A DNA stretch of 64,000 nucleotides from Proteus terrae (GTDB lineage Bacteria > Pseudomonadota > Gammaproteobacteria > Enterobacterales > Enterobacteriaceae), in assembly GCF_003144325.1 (NCBI RefSeq), contig NZ_PENS01000007.1, positions 1 to 64,000 of the forward strand, in the 5' to 3' direction. Both the position numbers and the translations under genes were made by a program. Under the pieces are notes generated by a model. The model searched no databases, was not told where the DNA came from, and saw only the letters and a program-made list of their open reading frames with translations. Below, piece by piece: positions 40,244-50,793 of this stretch; the stretch's first letter is position 1, and each line of letters begins with the position of its first letter.

Positions 40244-41236
40244 TTAGCTTAACGTCGCAAACATAACTGCTTTAATGGTATGCATACGGTTTTCAGCTTG
40301 GTCGAAAACTTTTGATTGGCGAGACTCAAAAACACTGTCTGCCACTTCCATTTCACTCAAGCCAAATTTTTGATAAATATCTTCACCAATAGTTGTTAAA
40401 CGATCATGGAATGAAGGTAAACAGTGTAAGAAAATAGCGTGAGGATTTGCTATTTTCATCATAGATTCATTAACCTGATAAGATTTTAATAAACGAATAC
40501 GCTCATCCCAAACACTGTCTGGCTCACCCATTGAAACCCAAATATCGGTATAGAGAACATCCGCGTCTTTTGCCCCTTTCTCGATATCTTCTGTCAATGT
40601 AATAGAGCCTTCGTTTTCAGTTGCAATTGCACAACATTCCTTCACAAGTTGCTCTTCTGGCATTAAAGATGCTGGGCCACATGCGGTAAAATGTAAGCCT
40701 AATTTCGCACAAACTACCATTAAAGAGTTAGCAACGTTATTGCGAGCATCACCAAAGAAAGTCAGCTTAAGCCCTTTTAAATGACCAAAGTTTTCTTCAA
40801 CTGTCAGCATATCCGCCAACATTTGAGTTGGATGGAATTTATCGGTAAGACCATTCCATACAGGTACTCCTGATTTTGCTGCCAATTCTTCAACTAATGA
40901 CTGATCAAAACCACGATATTCAATACCATCATAGAAACGCCCTAACACACGCGCAGTATCTTCAATAGACTCTTTTTTCCCCATTTGTGATGAGCCAGGA
41001 TCAAGATAAGTAACCCCCATTCCTAAATCATAACCCGCAACTTCAAAGGCACAACGTGTACGTGTTGAGGTTTTTTCAAATAATAAAACGATATTTTTAC
41101 CTTCTAAAGAGCGGTGAGGAATACCTGCCATTTTTAATGATTTAAAATATTTAGAAAGCTTTAATAAATATTGAATTTCAGCTGATGAAAAGTCGAGTAA
41201 TTTTAAAAAACTTCTACCTTTAATATTAATAGACAT
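40244..41236 (-). CDS. Ornithine carbamoyltransferase, probably catabolic
   Basis: Interconverts ornithine plus carbamoyl phosphate with citrulline. It has 330 residues. Signature motifs are [15 protein letters not shown] (carbamoyl phosphate), the HPTQ in [12 protein letters not shown], and [10 protein letters not shown]. ArgF/ArgI and catabolic ArcB share these motifs. The arrangement with arcC and a transporter argues for the ArcB role. No arginine deiminase gene accompanies it in the window. GGAGAT precedes the ATG. Confidence 0.9.
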   Translation of the reverse strand: MSINIKGRSFLKLLDFSSAEIQYLLKLSKYFKSLKMAGIPHRSLEGKNIVLLFEKTSTRTRCAFEVAGYDLGMGVTYLDPGSSQMGKKESIEDTARVLGRFYDGIEYRGFDQSLVEELAAKSGVPVWNGLTDKFHPTQMLADMLTVEENFGHLKGLKLTFFGDARNNVANSLMVVCAKLGLHFTACGPASLMPEEQLVKECCAIATENEGSITLTEDIEKGAKDADVLYTDIWVSMGEPDSVWDERIRLLKSYQVNESMMKIANPHAIFLHCLPSFHDRLTTIGEDIYQKFGLSEMEVADSVFESRQSKVFDQAENRMHTIKAVMFATLS

Positions 41237-41776
41237 AATAATCCTATCTCCTAATTATTCTGATAATAATAGAGTTAAAAAATAGTTTGTTATTTAAAAA
41301 AATAGAAAACCTTCCTCAATAACCTAGATTATTAAGAAGTATGCTTTATATTTTTAAAGTATAGAAAGAGAGTTTATCCGTTAAAAACAGAAAAATGGAA
41401 GCACTGACGTTGTTTATACATCATAATGTGGGCAATACGTCTAATATGAGGTGTTTTCCTATTATTATTTTCCATAATACTAGTACCTTCACTTATAGGT
41501 ATTAAATGAGGTTACAGTGAAACATATAGGAATTAACATTAATGTGACTATCATCTCAATTATCTATTTACGATAAAAACCATATATCAGTAAAAATAAA
41601 TCATCAAAAATACATTCTATTAACACACAAATAAAAATTGGATAATCGTTTTTATATTAATAACGACCTCAATTAAATTAATAAGATAATAGAAAAAAAG
41701 CTAATAAAAAATTATTTCTATTTTGCTATTATTTAAATTACGCGTTTATAGTTAACATTAATGATACATTTTAATA
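41237..41776. other. AT-rich intergenic region of 540 bp
   Basis: It lies between the ornithine carbamoyltransferase start and the end of the TSUP gene. It should contain the promoter of the carbamoyltransferase operon and the end of the mur operon. I saw no gene, no clear ArgR or FNR box and no strong terminator. Confidence 0.5.
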
Positions 41777-42565
41777 CTAGAATAATTTAGCTAACATCAT
41801 CACGGCACTACAAATAATTAAAATCAAAGTTGCATACTGAAAAACCCTGTCAGGCATTCTGATTAATAGCCACTTAGACAGTGGAATAGAGATCAACGAG
41901 CCTAAAAATAACAACAGTGCCAAATGAATATCTGTATGCCCATCTTGCATATAGGCGAGTGCTGAAGATCCCGATAACAATGTTGTGGTAAATATAGAGG
42001 TACCAATGGCTTGCTTAATAGAGAGGTTGGCATAACGTAGCAATAGCGGTAATACAACGACACCCCCTCCCACCCCTGTCGCACCTAAAATAACACCTGC
42101 TGCAATCGCAGGAAGTAATAGTGCTTTTATATTTAAAGGAGCTAACGCTGTATTTTCAACGACAACGGGAGGTAATGAGAAAAACATTCTCTGAACAAAG
42201 AGAAAGAGAGAAAAAACAATAGCACTGACAACGAGTGCATTAATTCCCCATTCAACTTGTTGCTGATACTGCTCTAGCGAACCTAAATAATTAACTAAAA
42301 CACTGGCCAAGAAGGTACTTGGTAGCATTATTCCTAATACAATCATCGCCCTTTTAAAGGGTATATTTCCAAGGCGAAAATGCATATAAGACGAAGTGAC
42401 TTTCATCAACATGGATAATAAATTAGCCGTTGCCACTGCCATTAACGCATTCATGCCAAAGAAATAGGTCAGTACAGGTAAAACAATAACACCACCACCG
42501 ACACCCGTCGTACTGATAACTAAACCAATAGCCGCACCCACCGCTAATGTGGTGATAAGTAACAT
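41777..42565 (-). CDS. TSUP family permease in the mur operon
   Basis: TauE/SafE-type permease of 262 residues. The two repeats have IGLVISTTGVGGGVIVLPVL and GVILGATGVGGGVVVLPLLL. Its ATG overlaps the murR stop (TAATG), so it is translationally coupled to the mur operon. Known family substrates are sulfite and organosulfonates, with sulfolactate and sulfoacetate proposed. MurQ releases D-lactate from MurNAc 6-phosphate, so lactate export is a plausible but unproven role. Confidence 0.85.
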   Translation of the reverse strand: MLLITTLAVGAAIGLVISTTGVGGGVIVLPVLTYFFGMNALMAVATANLLSMLMKVTSSYMHFRLGNIPFKRAMIVLGIMLPSTFLASVLVNYLGSLEQYQQQVEWGINALVVSAIVFSLFLFVQRMFFSLPPVVVENTALAPLNIKALLLPAIAAGVILGATGVGGGVVVLPLLLRYANLSIKQAIGTSIFTTTLLSGSSALAYMQDGHTDIHLALLLFLGSLISIPLSKWLLIRMPDRVFQYATLILIICSAVMMLAKLF

Positions 42566-43416
42566 TATTGATTTCCTTGCATAACAGCTTCTCGCCCTTT
42601 TAATAAGGCTTTTTCTGCTGACTGACTGGCTAATGTCATATATTTAAAAAACAGCACATCAAAGGCGACCATCTGTAAAACTTGTGGCGTGATCACCCCT
42701 AATTGAGAGTGCTGTTCGTCATAAAAATAAGGCAACGTATAATCAGATAATCGCGTTGCTTCATCTTGCCCAAAACGCGTTAATGCCACCGTTAAACAAC
42801 CTTCATCTTTTGCTGATTTCAGCATTCGATTAATATCCACCGTATTCCCTCTAGCCGTGACAGCAACAGCAATATCATCAGCAGATAAATTAGCGGAATA
42901 AGCCAGTTGAGCATGAAGATCTGGGCTAAATAACGTGTTTTTATTTACACGAATTAATTTATGAAAAATATCACTTGCCACAACCGACGATGCGCCAATA
43001 CCAAACAATACAATACGTTTTGCTGATACCATTTTCTCAGCTAACACATCAATAGTATTGGGATCTAACAAAGCCAATGAATCCAAAATAGCGCTGGTAA
43101 ACAGATGTCCGGTTTTGGAAATAATTAATTCTGTCGAGTCTGTTTTCGCAAGATTGCCATAAAGAATATCGCCACTACTTTTTTGTTGCTTTTCTTCTGA
43201 AAGGTAATCAATTTTGAATTCAGGATAACCACGATATCCCATTTGACGAGAGAAACGGATAACAGAAGCACTACTTACACCTGCTTTAAGTGCCAGATCA
43301 GCGGCATTCATACTGGCAATATTTTCACTATTCTCTAATAAATAATGAGCAATACGTTGTTCCGTGCCTTTGCCTTGTATTAGCAAACTTTCAAGCTTTT
43401 TGGTCAGTGTCGACAT
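42565..43416 (-). CDS. murR: MurR-type RpiR family regulator
   Basis: RpiR family regulator of 283 residues. The N-terminal helix-turn-helix has ADLALKAGVSSASVIRFSRQ. The C-terminal SIS sugar-phosphate domain has VLFGIGASSVVASDI. It lies in the operon with murQ and murP, so MurNAc 6-phosphate is the likely effector. Paired TGAAA/TTTCA palindromes before murQ are its probable operators. In E. coli murR is divergent from murQP; here it is downstream and cotranscribed. AAGGAT precedes the ATG. Confidence 0.85.
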   Translation of the reverse strand: MSTLTKKLESLLIQGKGTEQRIAHYLLENSENIASMNAADLALKAGVSSASVIRFSRQMGYRGYPEFKIDYLSEEKQQKSSGDILYGNLAKTDSTELIISKTGHLFTSAILDSLALLDPNTIDVLAEKMVSAKRIVLFGIGASSVVASDIFHKLIRVNKNTLFSPDLHAQLAYSANLSADDIAVAVTARGNTVDINRMLKSAKDEGCLTVALTRFGQDEATRLSDYTLPYFYDEQHSQLGVITPQVLQMVAFDVLFFKYMTLASQSAEKALLKGREAVMQGNQ

Positions 43417-43440
43417 TCTGTTATCCTTTTTATTTCTGAC

Positions 43441-44805
43441 TTATTTCTCTGGATCCGTAAATCCCATTAGCATACTGGCAATAAAACCGACAATCCATGC
43501 ACCTAATACTGCGATCAGGAATTTAATAATTTGCCCATCACCAACTAACGGAATTAATGATAACCCAGCAGTACCAAATGGAATAATGATCCCAACTTGG
43601 AAATATGCCATTAATGCACCACCAGCAGCGCCACCAATACATCCCGCGACAAACGGTTTTCCTAATGGAAGAGAAACACCAAATAATAAAGGCTCACCGA
43701 CACCAAAAATACCAACAGGTAATGCACCCATTAATGTTTTCTTTAAACGCTGATTTTTAGTGCGTAAGTAAACCCAAAAACAAGAGCCTACTTGCCCCAT
43801 TCCACCCATAGCTAAAATAGGGAACAGGTAATTTAAACCAAAAGTATTTAAGATTTCGGTATGAATAGGAATTAACCCTTGGTGTAATCCAGTTAAGAGT
43901 AAAAATAAGAAACTTCCCCCTAACGCTGCCCCCGTTACAACTGCGCCACCACCTTGATTTAAAAGTGATAATGAAACGCCCTGTGCTAATAACTGATTAA
44001 GATAATGACCAATTGGTTGGAATATCATAATCGCCACAAGTGAAGAGACTAAAATAGTCACAAACGGCGTTAAGATAAGATCGAGACTCTCTTTAACAAT
44101 ACTACGAAACCATAACTCTAATTTTGAAGAGAACACTACCACCATTAATACCGCAAAAATACCACCACTGTTTGGCTGTAATTTCTCACCAAATAAAGTG
44201 ATATCTGCAAGCCCTGGCATGGCTAATAATCCTGCCATTACAGCGCCAATCGAGGTTGATGCTCCCAACTCTTTAGCTGTATTTATCCCAATCATAATAG
44301 AGAGATAGGCAAATACCGTACTACCAATTAATTTGAATAATTTAAATAGCTCGGGGAATTGCTCAACTAAGCCTGGTGCGACTAAACGGATAATATTAAT
44401 TAGCCCCATAATCAAACCGCAACCAATTAAAGCAGGAATTGTCGGAACAAAAATAGCTGCTAATGTATTTAGCATACGGCGAATAGAGAAGCCTTTTTTC
44501 ACTGGTGTTGGCACAGGCTCACCTTCACTACTTACAGAGCTATTTTGCATACGCTTATTCATAATGGAATAAACTTTTGCTGCTGTTCCCATTCCTACAA
44601 TCACTTGATGTTGTTCGCCATTAAATACAACACCTTTAACGCCTTCGACTTGTTTTAAAGCATCCGCATCAAATAGCGAGCTATCTTTTAAAATCAATCG
44701 AATACGGGTCATACAATGTGTTAGGGTTGCCACATTTTGAAACCCACCAGCGTGTTTTTCTATTTCTATTGCTAACGTGTCGAGATGTTCTATTTTATTA
44801 GCCAT
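43441..44805 (-). CDS. murP: PTS N-acetylmuramic acid transporter EIIBC MurP
   Basis: Imports and phosphorylates N-acetylmuramic acid through the PTS. It has 454 residues, with an N-terminal IIB domain whose phosphorylated cysteine is C31 in TLTHCMTRIRL, then a IIC membrane domain from about residue 105. IIC motifs include GVFGVGEPLLFGVSLPLGKP. It lacks a IIA domain and would borrow EIIA-Glc, as MurP does in E. coli. It sits 42 nt downstream of murQ. Confidence 0.92.
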   Translation of the reverse strand: MANKIEHLDTLAIEIEKHAGGFQNVATLTHCMTRIRLILKDSSLFDADALKQVEGVKGVVFNGEQHQVIVGMGTAAKVYSIMNKRMQNSSVSSEGEPVPTPVKKGFSIRRMLNTLAAIFVPTIPALIGCGLIMGLINIIRLVAPGLVEQFPELFKLFKLIGSTVFAYLSIMIGINTAKELGASTSIGAVMAGLLAMPGLADITLFGEKLQPNSGGIFAVLMVVVFSSKLELWFRSIVKESLDLILTPFVTILVSSLVAIMIFQPIGHYLNQLLAQGVSLSLLNQGGGAVVTGAALGGSFLFLLLTGLHQGLIPIHTEILNTFGLNYLFPILAMGGMGQVGSCFWVYLRTKNQRLKKTLMGALPVGIFGVGEPLLFGVSLPLGKPFVAGCIGGAAGGALMAYFQVGIIIPFGTAGLSLIPLVGDGQIIKFLIAVLGAWIVGFIASMLMGFTDPEK

Positions 44806-44847
44806 ATATGTGCCTGCTAAAGTTCAGAGTGTTTATTCATATTGGTA

Positions 44848-45759
44848 TTAGTTAAATAGGGCAAGTTGCTGTTGTAGCGAGCGATAAGGATATTGCTGTG
44901 TAATTTGATCGACTTGCTCCACACTCAAGTGAAGTTCGTACATTAAAATGGCTTTTCTAGGATGATAATTAACCATTTGTAACAGCGTTCTGGCTCTTTC
45001 ATTTGAAATTCCACAAACTTCGCTGACAATACCTTCAGCACGACGTTGTAATTTCTCATTACTCGCGATCACATCCACCATCAGGTTTTTATGCACTTTT
45101 CCAAGTTTAGTCATTACGCTGGTGCTTAACATACCCAAAATCATTTTTTGAGCTGTGCCACTTTTCATTCTTGTGGAGCCGGTTAACACCTCTGCCCCCA
45201 CATCTGGCGCAATAGATAAGTCAGCAATTTCACTCATCATACTTTTGCCACGAGTGGTAATGGAGACTGTCAACGCTTTTAGCTTTTTACCATATTGCAA
45301 AGCTGCGACAGTAAAGGGGGTACGACCACTTGCAGCAATGCCAATAACCACATCTTTATCACTGACATGACGACGTTGAAGTTCTTCAATTGCCGCTTCT
45401 TGGCTATCCTCAATATTTTCAACCGCTTTTAGCATTGCATCATGACCACCAGCAATAATCGCCTGAACTAATGTAGGAGATACACCAAAAGTAGGAGGAC
45501 ATTCCGCACTGTCTAATACCGCCAATCGACCACTTGTTCCTGCGCCGACATAAAAAATACGCCCACCTTTTTGCAAACTTTCGGTAATTTTTTCTACTAC
45601 TTTAGCAATAACGGGTAATTCTTTTTTAACGGCATTTGCAACAGTCATATCTGCACTATTGATAAGCGTGACCAACTCTAAAGCGCTTAATTCTGAAAAC
45701 TGTGCTGTTTCTTGATTACTTTCATTTTTGAGACATTCGCTCAATGCATCTTCTTTCAT
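44848..45759 (-). CDS. murQ: N-acetylmuramic acid 6-phosphate etherase MurQ
   Basis: Cleaves the lactyl ether of MurNAc 6-phosphate to give GlcNAc 6-phosphate and D-lactate in cell-wall recycling. From the ATG at 45759 (TGAGG upstream) it has 303 residues, close to the 298 of E. coli. The SIS domain has YVGAGTSGRLAVLDSAECPP with the catalytic glutamate, then AASGRTPFTVAAL. The C terminus forms the lid helices. First gene of murQ-murP-murR-TSUP. Confidence 0.94.
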   Translation of the reverse strand: MKEDALSECLKNESNQETAQFSELSALELVTLINSADMTVANAVKKELPVIAKVVEKITESLQKGGRIFYVGAGTSGRLAVLDSAECPPTFGVSPTLVQAIIAGGHDAMLKAVENIEDSQEAAIEELQRRHVSDKDVVIGIAASGRTPFTVAALQYGKKLKALTVSITTRGKSMMSEIADLSIAPDVGAEVLTGSTRMKSGTAQKMILGMLSTSVMTKLGKVHKNLMVDVIASNEKLQRRAEGIVSEVCGISNERARTLLQMVNYHPRKAILMYELHLSVEQVDQITQQYPYRSLQQQLALFN

Positions 45760-45773
45760 CACAACAACCTCAA

Positions 45774-45820
45774 TGAAACCAAATTTCAATCAAAGCTACA
45801 TCTTATGAAATTACATTTCA
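45774..45820 (-). promoter_or_regulatory. Paired MurR-like operators before murQ
   Basis: Two 15-bp palindromes share the half-site TGAAA/TTTCA. They are TGAAACCAAATTTCA at 45774-45788 and TGAAATTACATTTCA at 45806-45820. Their centres are 32 bp apart, about three helical turns. E. coli MurR is known to bind two adjacent inverted repeats in front of murQ, which fits this layout. Confidence 0.65.
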
Positions 45821-45839
45821 ACCATACTCATCATCACTT

Positions 45840-45855
45840 TGTGAAATCAGTCACA
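45840..45855 (-). promoter_or_regulatory. CRP site for the mur operon
   Basis: TGTGAAATCAGTCACA has two perfect CRP half-sites with the 6-bp spacer. It lies 20 bp upstream of the paired MurR-like operators, suiting activation of murQ. Confidence 0.8.
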
Positions 45856-45904
45856 TTATAAAACGGGTCATAAAGGATCGATTTTGAACGCTTGTTGGTG
45901 AAAT

Positions 45905-45920
45905 TGTGAATAGCATCACG
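45905..45920 (+). promoter_or_regulatory. CRP site for rhaBAD
   Basis: TGTGAATAGCATCACG matches CRP at nine of ten half-site positions. It lies 111 bp before the rhaB ATG, about where CRP acts upstream of RhaS sites in E. coli. RhaS half-sites could not be assigned confidently. Confidence 0.65.
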
Positions 45921-46031
45921 TCGACTTTGGTTATTCTGCCAACTTTTCCGTTTATTGGCAGAATGTTTAACGCATCATGTCGGCCCACTTCTTAAGATAG
46001 TTTCAATTTCTATATCACAGGAATTTAGACT

Positions 46032-47489
46032 ATGAGTATCCGATATACCGTTGCTATCGATCTTGGTGCTTCAAGTGGTCGCGTCATGTTAGCAAGCTTT
46101 GATAAAGCTCATCAGCAATTATCACTGACTGAGGTTCATCGCTTCACTAATCGTTTTATGATGAATGAAGGTCATACTTGCTGGGATCTAGACTTATTAG
46201 AGCAACATATTCGCACTGGCTTATCTTTAATAGAGCAGCAAAATATCGTCATAAGTAGCATCGGTATTGATACTTGGGGCGTTGATTATGTGCTGTTAAA
46301 TGCACAAGGGGAGCGTGTTGGTCTAAGCTATTCTTATCGTGATAAACGCACTGAAAACGTGATGCAACAGGTGCAAAAAGATCTCAAAACTGAATGGATC
46401 TATCAACAAACTGGCATCCAATTTCTTCCTTTTAATACCCTCTATCAACTCAAAGCCATGCAACTTGAAGCACCATCATGGCGAGAGAATGTGGCGCATT
46501 TTGTGATGATCCCTGATTATCTGGCCTACCGTTTAACTGGCAAGCTTAATTGTGAATACACCAATGCCACCACATCACAATTAGTCGATATAAAAACGGG
46601 AGATTGGAATAAAGCACTGCTTGATTATCTGCAAATTCCTCATCATTGGTTTATGCCTATTAAACAACCCGGAAATACAATTGGTTATTGGCAAAACAGT
46701 AAAAATGAGGCAATTCCTGTTATCTCCGTTGCTAGCCATGATACGGCGAGCGCAGTGATTGCTACACCATTAAAAGATCAACAGTGCGCTTATTTAAGTT
46801 CAGGAACCTGGTCTTTAATGGGAATTGAACGATCCACACCTTGCGTTTCAACCCAATCTTTATATGCCAATATTACTAATGAAGGTGGTGCTGAAGGTCG
46901 TTATCGTGTTCTTAAAAATATTATGGGGCTGTGGCTATTTCAGTCCATTTGTAAAGAACACCACATTACTGATATTGCTGCATTAATTAATGATGTTGAA
47001 CACATCACACCTTTTACTTATTTAATTAATCCTAATGATGAATGCTTTCTCAATCCAGATTCAATGAGTAAAGCGATCCAAGATTATTGCCAACAACAGG
47101 GAAAAATCGCGCCTAGCACACCAGCACAGTTGTCACGCTGTATTTTTGACAGTTTAGCACTGCTTTATCGCTATGTTTTCCTTGAATTACAAACACTTCA
47201 TTGTACGCAATTAACACAATTACATATTGTTGGCGGAGGTAGCCAAAACGCCCTGCTTAACCAACTTTGTGCCAACACCTGTGGAATTCCCGTTATTACG
47301 GGTCCTATCGAAGCCTCAACGCTAGGTAATGTGGGCTTACAACTCATTGCACTAAATGAAATTGAAGATATCGATCATTTTCGCCATTTGATAAGCAACA
47401 GTACCACTCACACTACGTTTATGCCTAAAGCGCCACCAAGCGAAAATGTGTGGCAATCATTTTTACAACTTATTGAAACTAAACGCTAA
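46032..47489 (+). CDS. rhaB: Rhamnulokinase RhaB
   Basis: Phosphorylates L-rhamnulose to L-rhamnulose 1-phosphate. FGGY-family kinase of 485 residues, near the usual 489. The N-terminal phosphate loop is [13 protein letters not shown]. The sugar site has [14 protein letters not shown], then [11 protein letters not shown] with the catalytic aspartate and SSGTWSLMG. The C-terminal ATP site has [22 protein letters not shown] precedes the ATG. First gene of the rha operon. Confidence 0.96.
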   Translation: MSIRYTVAIDLGASSGRVMLASFDKAHQQLSLTEVHRFTNRFMMNEGHTCWDLDLLEQHIRTGLSLIEQQNIVISSIGIDTWGVDYVLLNAQGERVGLSYSYRDKRTENVMQQVQKDLKTEWIYQQTGIQFLPFNTLYQLKAMQLEAPSWRENVAHFVMIPDYLAYRLTGKLNCEYTNATTSQLVDIKTGDWNKALLDYLQIPHHWFMPIKQPGNTIGYWQNSKNEAIPVISVASHDTASAVIATPLKDQQCAYLSSGTWSLMGIERSTPCVSTQSLYANITNEGGAEGRYRVLKNIMGLWLFQSICKEHHITDIAALINDVEHITPFTYLINPNDECFLNPDSMSKAIQDYCQQQGKIAPSTPAQLSRCIFDSLALLYRYVFLELQTLHCTQLTQLHIVGGGSQNALLNQLCANTCGIPVITGPIEASTLGNVGLQLIALNEIEDIDHFRHLISNSTTHTTFMPKAPPSENVWQSFLQLIETKR

Positions 47490-47526
47490 AGATTTTTATA
47501 CGCGATTTACGGATAAGGAAAGTGCT

Positions 47527-48777
47527 ATGTCTTACATTAAAGAAAGTTATCAACTTGCCAAGCAACGTTTTTCACAAATCGGTGTTGATACAGAAAAAGC
47601 TATTCAAGCAATGGAAGCATTGCCTGTATCTATTCATTGCTGGCAAGGTGATGACGTTGCAGGATTTGAACCTTCAAACTCTGCATTAACTGGCGGCATT
47701 CAAGCAACGGGGAATTATCCGGGTAAAGCGCGTAATGCCACAGAATTGCGTGCGGATATGGAAAAGGCAATGAGCCTTATTCCTGGTACAAAAAGAGTTA
47801 ATCTCCATGCTCTTTATTTAGAATCTGATACACCTGTTGAACGCAATGAAATCAAACCAATACATTTTGCCAATTGGGTTGAATGGGCAAAACAACAAAA
47901 CATTGGGCTAGACTTTAATCCTTCCTTTTTCTCTCACCCTTTAAGCCTTGAAGCCACATTAACGCACGCGAATAAAGAGATCCGTGATTACTGGATTGGT
48001 CACGCCAAAGCATGTCGTCGCATATCTGCCTATTTCGGTGAATCACTGAATACTGCTTCGGTGATGAATATCTGGATCCCTGATGGCATGAAAGATACTC
48101 CTATCGATCGCTACACCCCAAGACAACGTCTTGTTGAAGCGCTTGATGAAGCTATTAGTGAGAAATTTTCCACTAAGCATCATATTGATGCCGTTGAAAG
48201 TAAATTGTTTGGTATTGGTGCTGAGTCTTATACCGCAGGATCTAGTGAGTTTTACCTCGGCTACGCCATTACTCGTCAAACCGCACTTTGTTTAGATGCA
48301 GGGCATTTCCATCCAACAGAAGTTATTTCAGACAAAATTTCTGCGGTGATGCCTTACGTTGAACGCTTACTTCTCCATGTGAGTCGCCCCGTCCGTTGGG
48401 ATAGTGACCACGTTATTTTACTTGATGATGAAACACAGGCGATTGCAAATGAAATCATCAGACATAACTTACAAAACCGTGTTCATATCGGTCTCGATTT
48501 CTTTGATGCTTCTATTAACCGTATCGCTGCTTGGGTTATTGGTACACGTAATATGAAAAAAGCCTTGTTACGTGCCTTACTCGAGCCAACCCCAATGTTA
48601 CGCCAATTAGAAATTGATGGTGATTTCACGGCACGCCTTGCCTTATTGGAAGAGCAAAAAGCACTACCTTGGCAAGCTGTTTGGGACGAATACTGCGAGC
48701 GCCAAAATGTTCCTGTAGGCGATAAGTGGTTACAAGAAGTTCGTCATTACGAAAACAATGTTTTATCAAAGAGATAA
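47527..48777 (+). CDS. rhaA: L-rhamnose isomerase RhaA
   Basis: Isomerises L-rhamnose to L-rhamnulose using two divalent metals. It has 416 residues (419 in E. coli) from the ATG at 47527, which is preceded by AAGGA 37 nt after rhaB. Diagnostic blocks are [31 protein letters not shown] and [19 protein letters not shown]. The open frame extends further upstream into rhaB, but those codons do not match the family. Confidence 0.96.
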   Translation: MSYIKESYQLAKQRFSQIGVDTEKAIQAMEALPVSIHCWQGDDVAGFEPSNSALTGGIQATGNYPGKARNATELRADMEKAMSLIPGTKRVNLHALYLESDTPVERNEIKPIHFANWVEWAKQQNIGLDFNPSFFSHPLSLEATLTHANKEIRDYWIGHAKACRRISAYFGESLNTASVMNIWIPDGMKDTPIDRYTPRQRLVEALDEAISEKFSTKHHIDAVESKLFGIGAESYTAGSSEFYLGYAITRQTALCLDAGHFHPTEVISDKISAVMPYVERLLLHVSRPVRWDSDHVILLDDETQAIANEIIRHNLQNRVHIGLDFFDASINRIAAWVIGTRNMKKALLRALLEPTPMLRQLEIDGDFTARLALLEEQKALPWQAVWDEYCERQNVPVGDKWLQEVRHYENNVLSKR

Positions 48778-48787
48778 GGTTAACCCC

Positions 48788-49609
48788 ATGCAAAAAATTA
48801 TCACATCTCATTTTGTACAAGGCATGATCAAAGCCACCAGTGATATGTGGCTCAAAGGCTGGGATGAACGTAATGGCGGGAATGTCAGCTTACGTTTAAC
48901 ACCAGAAGAAGTCCAACCTTATCAGGGAGACTTTTATTCAACACCACGCTATATCGAAGTCACAGAACCTGTTAAAGAATTAGCAAATCAATACTTTATC
49001 GTGACAGGATCAGGTAAGTTTTTTCGCAACGTTGCACTCGATCCCGAAGATACCTTGGGATTGGTAAAAATTGATGAAGAAGGTCAGGGTTACCACATTG
49101 TTTGGGGACTGGTTAATGGTGGTGTTCCAACTTCTGAATTTGCAGCCCATTTTCAGTCACATATTACGCGACTAAAAGTCACTGAAGGAAAAAATCGCGT
49201 CATTATGCATTGCCATGCGACAAACTTGATTGCACTTAGCTACGTGCTACCGCTCGATAGTGCCACCATTACACGCCAACTTTGGGAAATGAGTACAGAG
49301 TGTTTAGTGGTGTTCCCTGATGGTATTGGTGTTTTCCCTTGGATGGTACCAGGAACAGATGGCATTGGACTTGAAACAGCACGACAAATGGAAAGACACG
49401 GACTGGTTTTATGGCCATTCCACGGTATTTTTGGCTCAGGACCAACTCTTGATGATGCATTTGGCTTAATTGATACCGCTGAAAAATCAGCTGAAATTCT
49501 AGTCAAAGTACTCTCAATGGGCGGTAAAAAGCAGACTATTTCGACCGAAAATCTCATTGCGTTAGCTAAACGCTTTAATGTTTCTCCAATGCGCGAAGCG
49601 CTGAAATAA
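48788..49609 (+). CDS. rhaD: Rhamnulose-1-phosphate aldolase RhaD
   Basis: Zinc aldolase that splits rhamnulose 1-phosphate into dihydroxyacetone phosphate and L-lactaldehyde. It has 273 residues, against 274 in E. coli. The zinc histidines are in [11 protein letters not shown] and [14 protein letters not shown], and the catalytic glutamate is in [11 protein letters not shown]. The ATG at 48788 has AAGG upstream and lies 10 nt after rhaA. Confidence 0.96.
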   Translation: MQKIITSHFVQGMIKATSDMWLKGWDERNGGNVSLRLTPEEVQPYQGDFYSTPRYIEVTEPVKELANQYFIVTGSGKFFRNVALDPEDTLGLVKIDEEGQGYHIVWGLVNGGVPTSEFAAHFQSHITRLKVTEGKNRVIMHCHATNLIALSYVLPLDSATITRQLWEMSTECLVVFPDGIGVFPWMVPGTDGIGLETARQMERHGLVLWPFHGIFGSGPTLDDAFGLIDTAEKSAEILVKVLSMGGKKQTISTENLIALAKRFNVSPMREALK

Positions 49610-49615
49610 CACCCG

Positions 49616-49653
49616 TTTCTTTGTGGCAAAGCCGTTCCTTTGTCACAAAGAAA
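49616..49653 (+). repeat. Long hairpin between rhaD and rhaT
   Basis: Arms 49616-49631 and 49638-49653 form a 16-bp stem with one G-T pair and a 6-nt loop. It begins 6 nt after the rhaD stop. It has no T-run, so mRNA 3'-end protection or processing between rhaBAD and rhaT is more likely than termination. Confidence 0.75.
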
Positions 49654-49684
49654 AACACAATAATAATGGTATGAGGAAAAACTC

Positions 49685-50719
49685 ATGGGTAGTGGAATTA
49701 TATTAGGCATTTTCTGGCACTTTGTCGGTGCCGCCTCCGCTGCATGTTTTTACGCACCACTGAAAAAAGTCAAAAGATGGTCATGGGAAACCATGTGGTC
49801 TGTGGCTGGAATATTTTCTTGGATAATTTTACCTTGGACAATCAGCTACTTACTACTTCCTGATTTTTGGGCATATTACGCTTCTTTTGGTAGTGAGATC
49901 CTGTTACCTGTCTTTTTATTCGGTGCAATGTGGGGAGTGGGAAACATTGGTTATGGTCTGACAATGCGCTATTTGGGAATGTCGATGGGAATTGGGATTG
50001 CCATTGGGATAACCTTAATTGTCGGCACATTAATGACACCGATTATTCAAGGTAAATTTGGTGAACTCGTTGCTTCAACGGGAGGAAAACTAACTTTGGC
50101 CGGAGTGGCAATTGCCCTCATTGGCGTAGCGATAGTCTCTTATGCAGGGCTTTTAAAAGAGCGGGCAACGGGTGTTCGAGCTGAAGAGTTTGATCTGAAA
50201 AAAGGCTTATTATTAGCAGTAATGTGCGGTATTTTTTCTGCTGGCATGTCATTTGCGATGAGTGCAGCCGTTCCTATGCATGAAATTGCATCCCAATTAG
50301 GCGTTTCTTCTCTCTATGTGGCTTTGCCAAGCTATGTGGTAATTATGGGGGGTGGTGCATTAATTAATTTAGGCTACTGCTTTAGTCGCCTGATGTGCAA
50401 AAAAGATCTCTCTTTCAAACTTGATATTTCTGTCCCTAAAGCACTACTTATTAGCAATATCTTATTTGCCATCTTAGGTGGTGGTATGTGGTATTTCCAA
50501 TTCTTCTTTTATGCATGGGGTCACGCCAATATTCCAACAGAATACGGCTTTATGAGCTGGATGCTACACATGAGCTTCTATGTCTTATGTGGTGGTATTG
50601 TCGGCTTAATATTAAAAGAGTGGAAAGATACTGGAAGAAAACCTGTACGTATTTTATCTCTGGGTTGTTTAGTGATCATTCTTGCTGCCAATATTGTGGG
50701 CTTAGGTATGGCCGCATAA
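49685..50719 (+). CDS. rhaT: L-rhamnose-proton symporter RhaT
   Basis: Imports L-rhamnose with protons. The 344 residues, with ten predicted helices, match the E. coli length. Blocks such as [42 protein letters not shown] and MSAAVPMH are typical of RhaT. GAGGAA precedes the ATG. In E. coli rhaT lies on the far side of rhaSR; here it is inside the catabolic operon, downstream of rhaD. Confidence 0.95.
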   Translation: MGSGIILGIFWHFVGAASAACFYAPLKKVKRWSWETMWSVAGIFSWIILPWTISYLLLPDFWAYYASFGSEILLPVFLFGAMWGVGNIGYGLTMRYLGMSMGIGIAIGITLIVGTLMTPIIQGKFGELVASTGGKLTLAGVAIALIGVAIVSYAGLLKERATGVRAEEFDLKKGLLLAVMCGIFSAGMSFAMSAAVPMHEIASQLGVSSLYVALPSYVVIMGGGALINLGYCFSRLMCKKDLSFKLDISVPKALLISNILFAILGGGMWYFQFFFYAWGHANIPTEYGFMSWMLHMSFYVLCGGIVGLILKEWKDTGRKPVRILSLGCLVIILAANIVGLGMAA

Positions 50720-50725
50720 TAGATC

Positions 50726-50753
50726 ATCAGGGCTAATGTGTATTAGCCCTGAT
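50726..50753 (+). terminator. Hairpin between rhaT and rhaM
   Basis: A perfect 12-bp stem, ATCAGGGCTAAT with ATTAGCCCTGAT, has a GTGT loop 7 nt after rhaT. The following T content is weak, so it may only attenuate readthrough into rhaM. Confidence 0.65.
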
Positions 50754-50793
50754 ATTTCCTGATAAAAATCTTATCTTAATTAAGAGGTTACCC

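Noticed and set aside
41237-41776. ArgR or FNR boxes before the carbamoyltransferase gene
   Set aside because: Several AT-rich partial matches but none close enough to the consensus to report.
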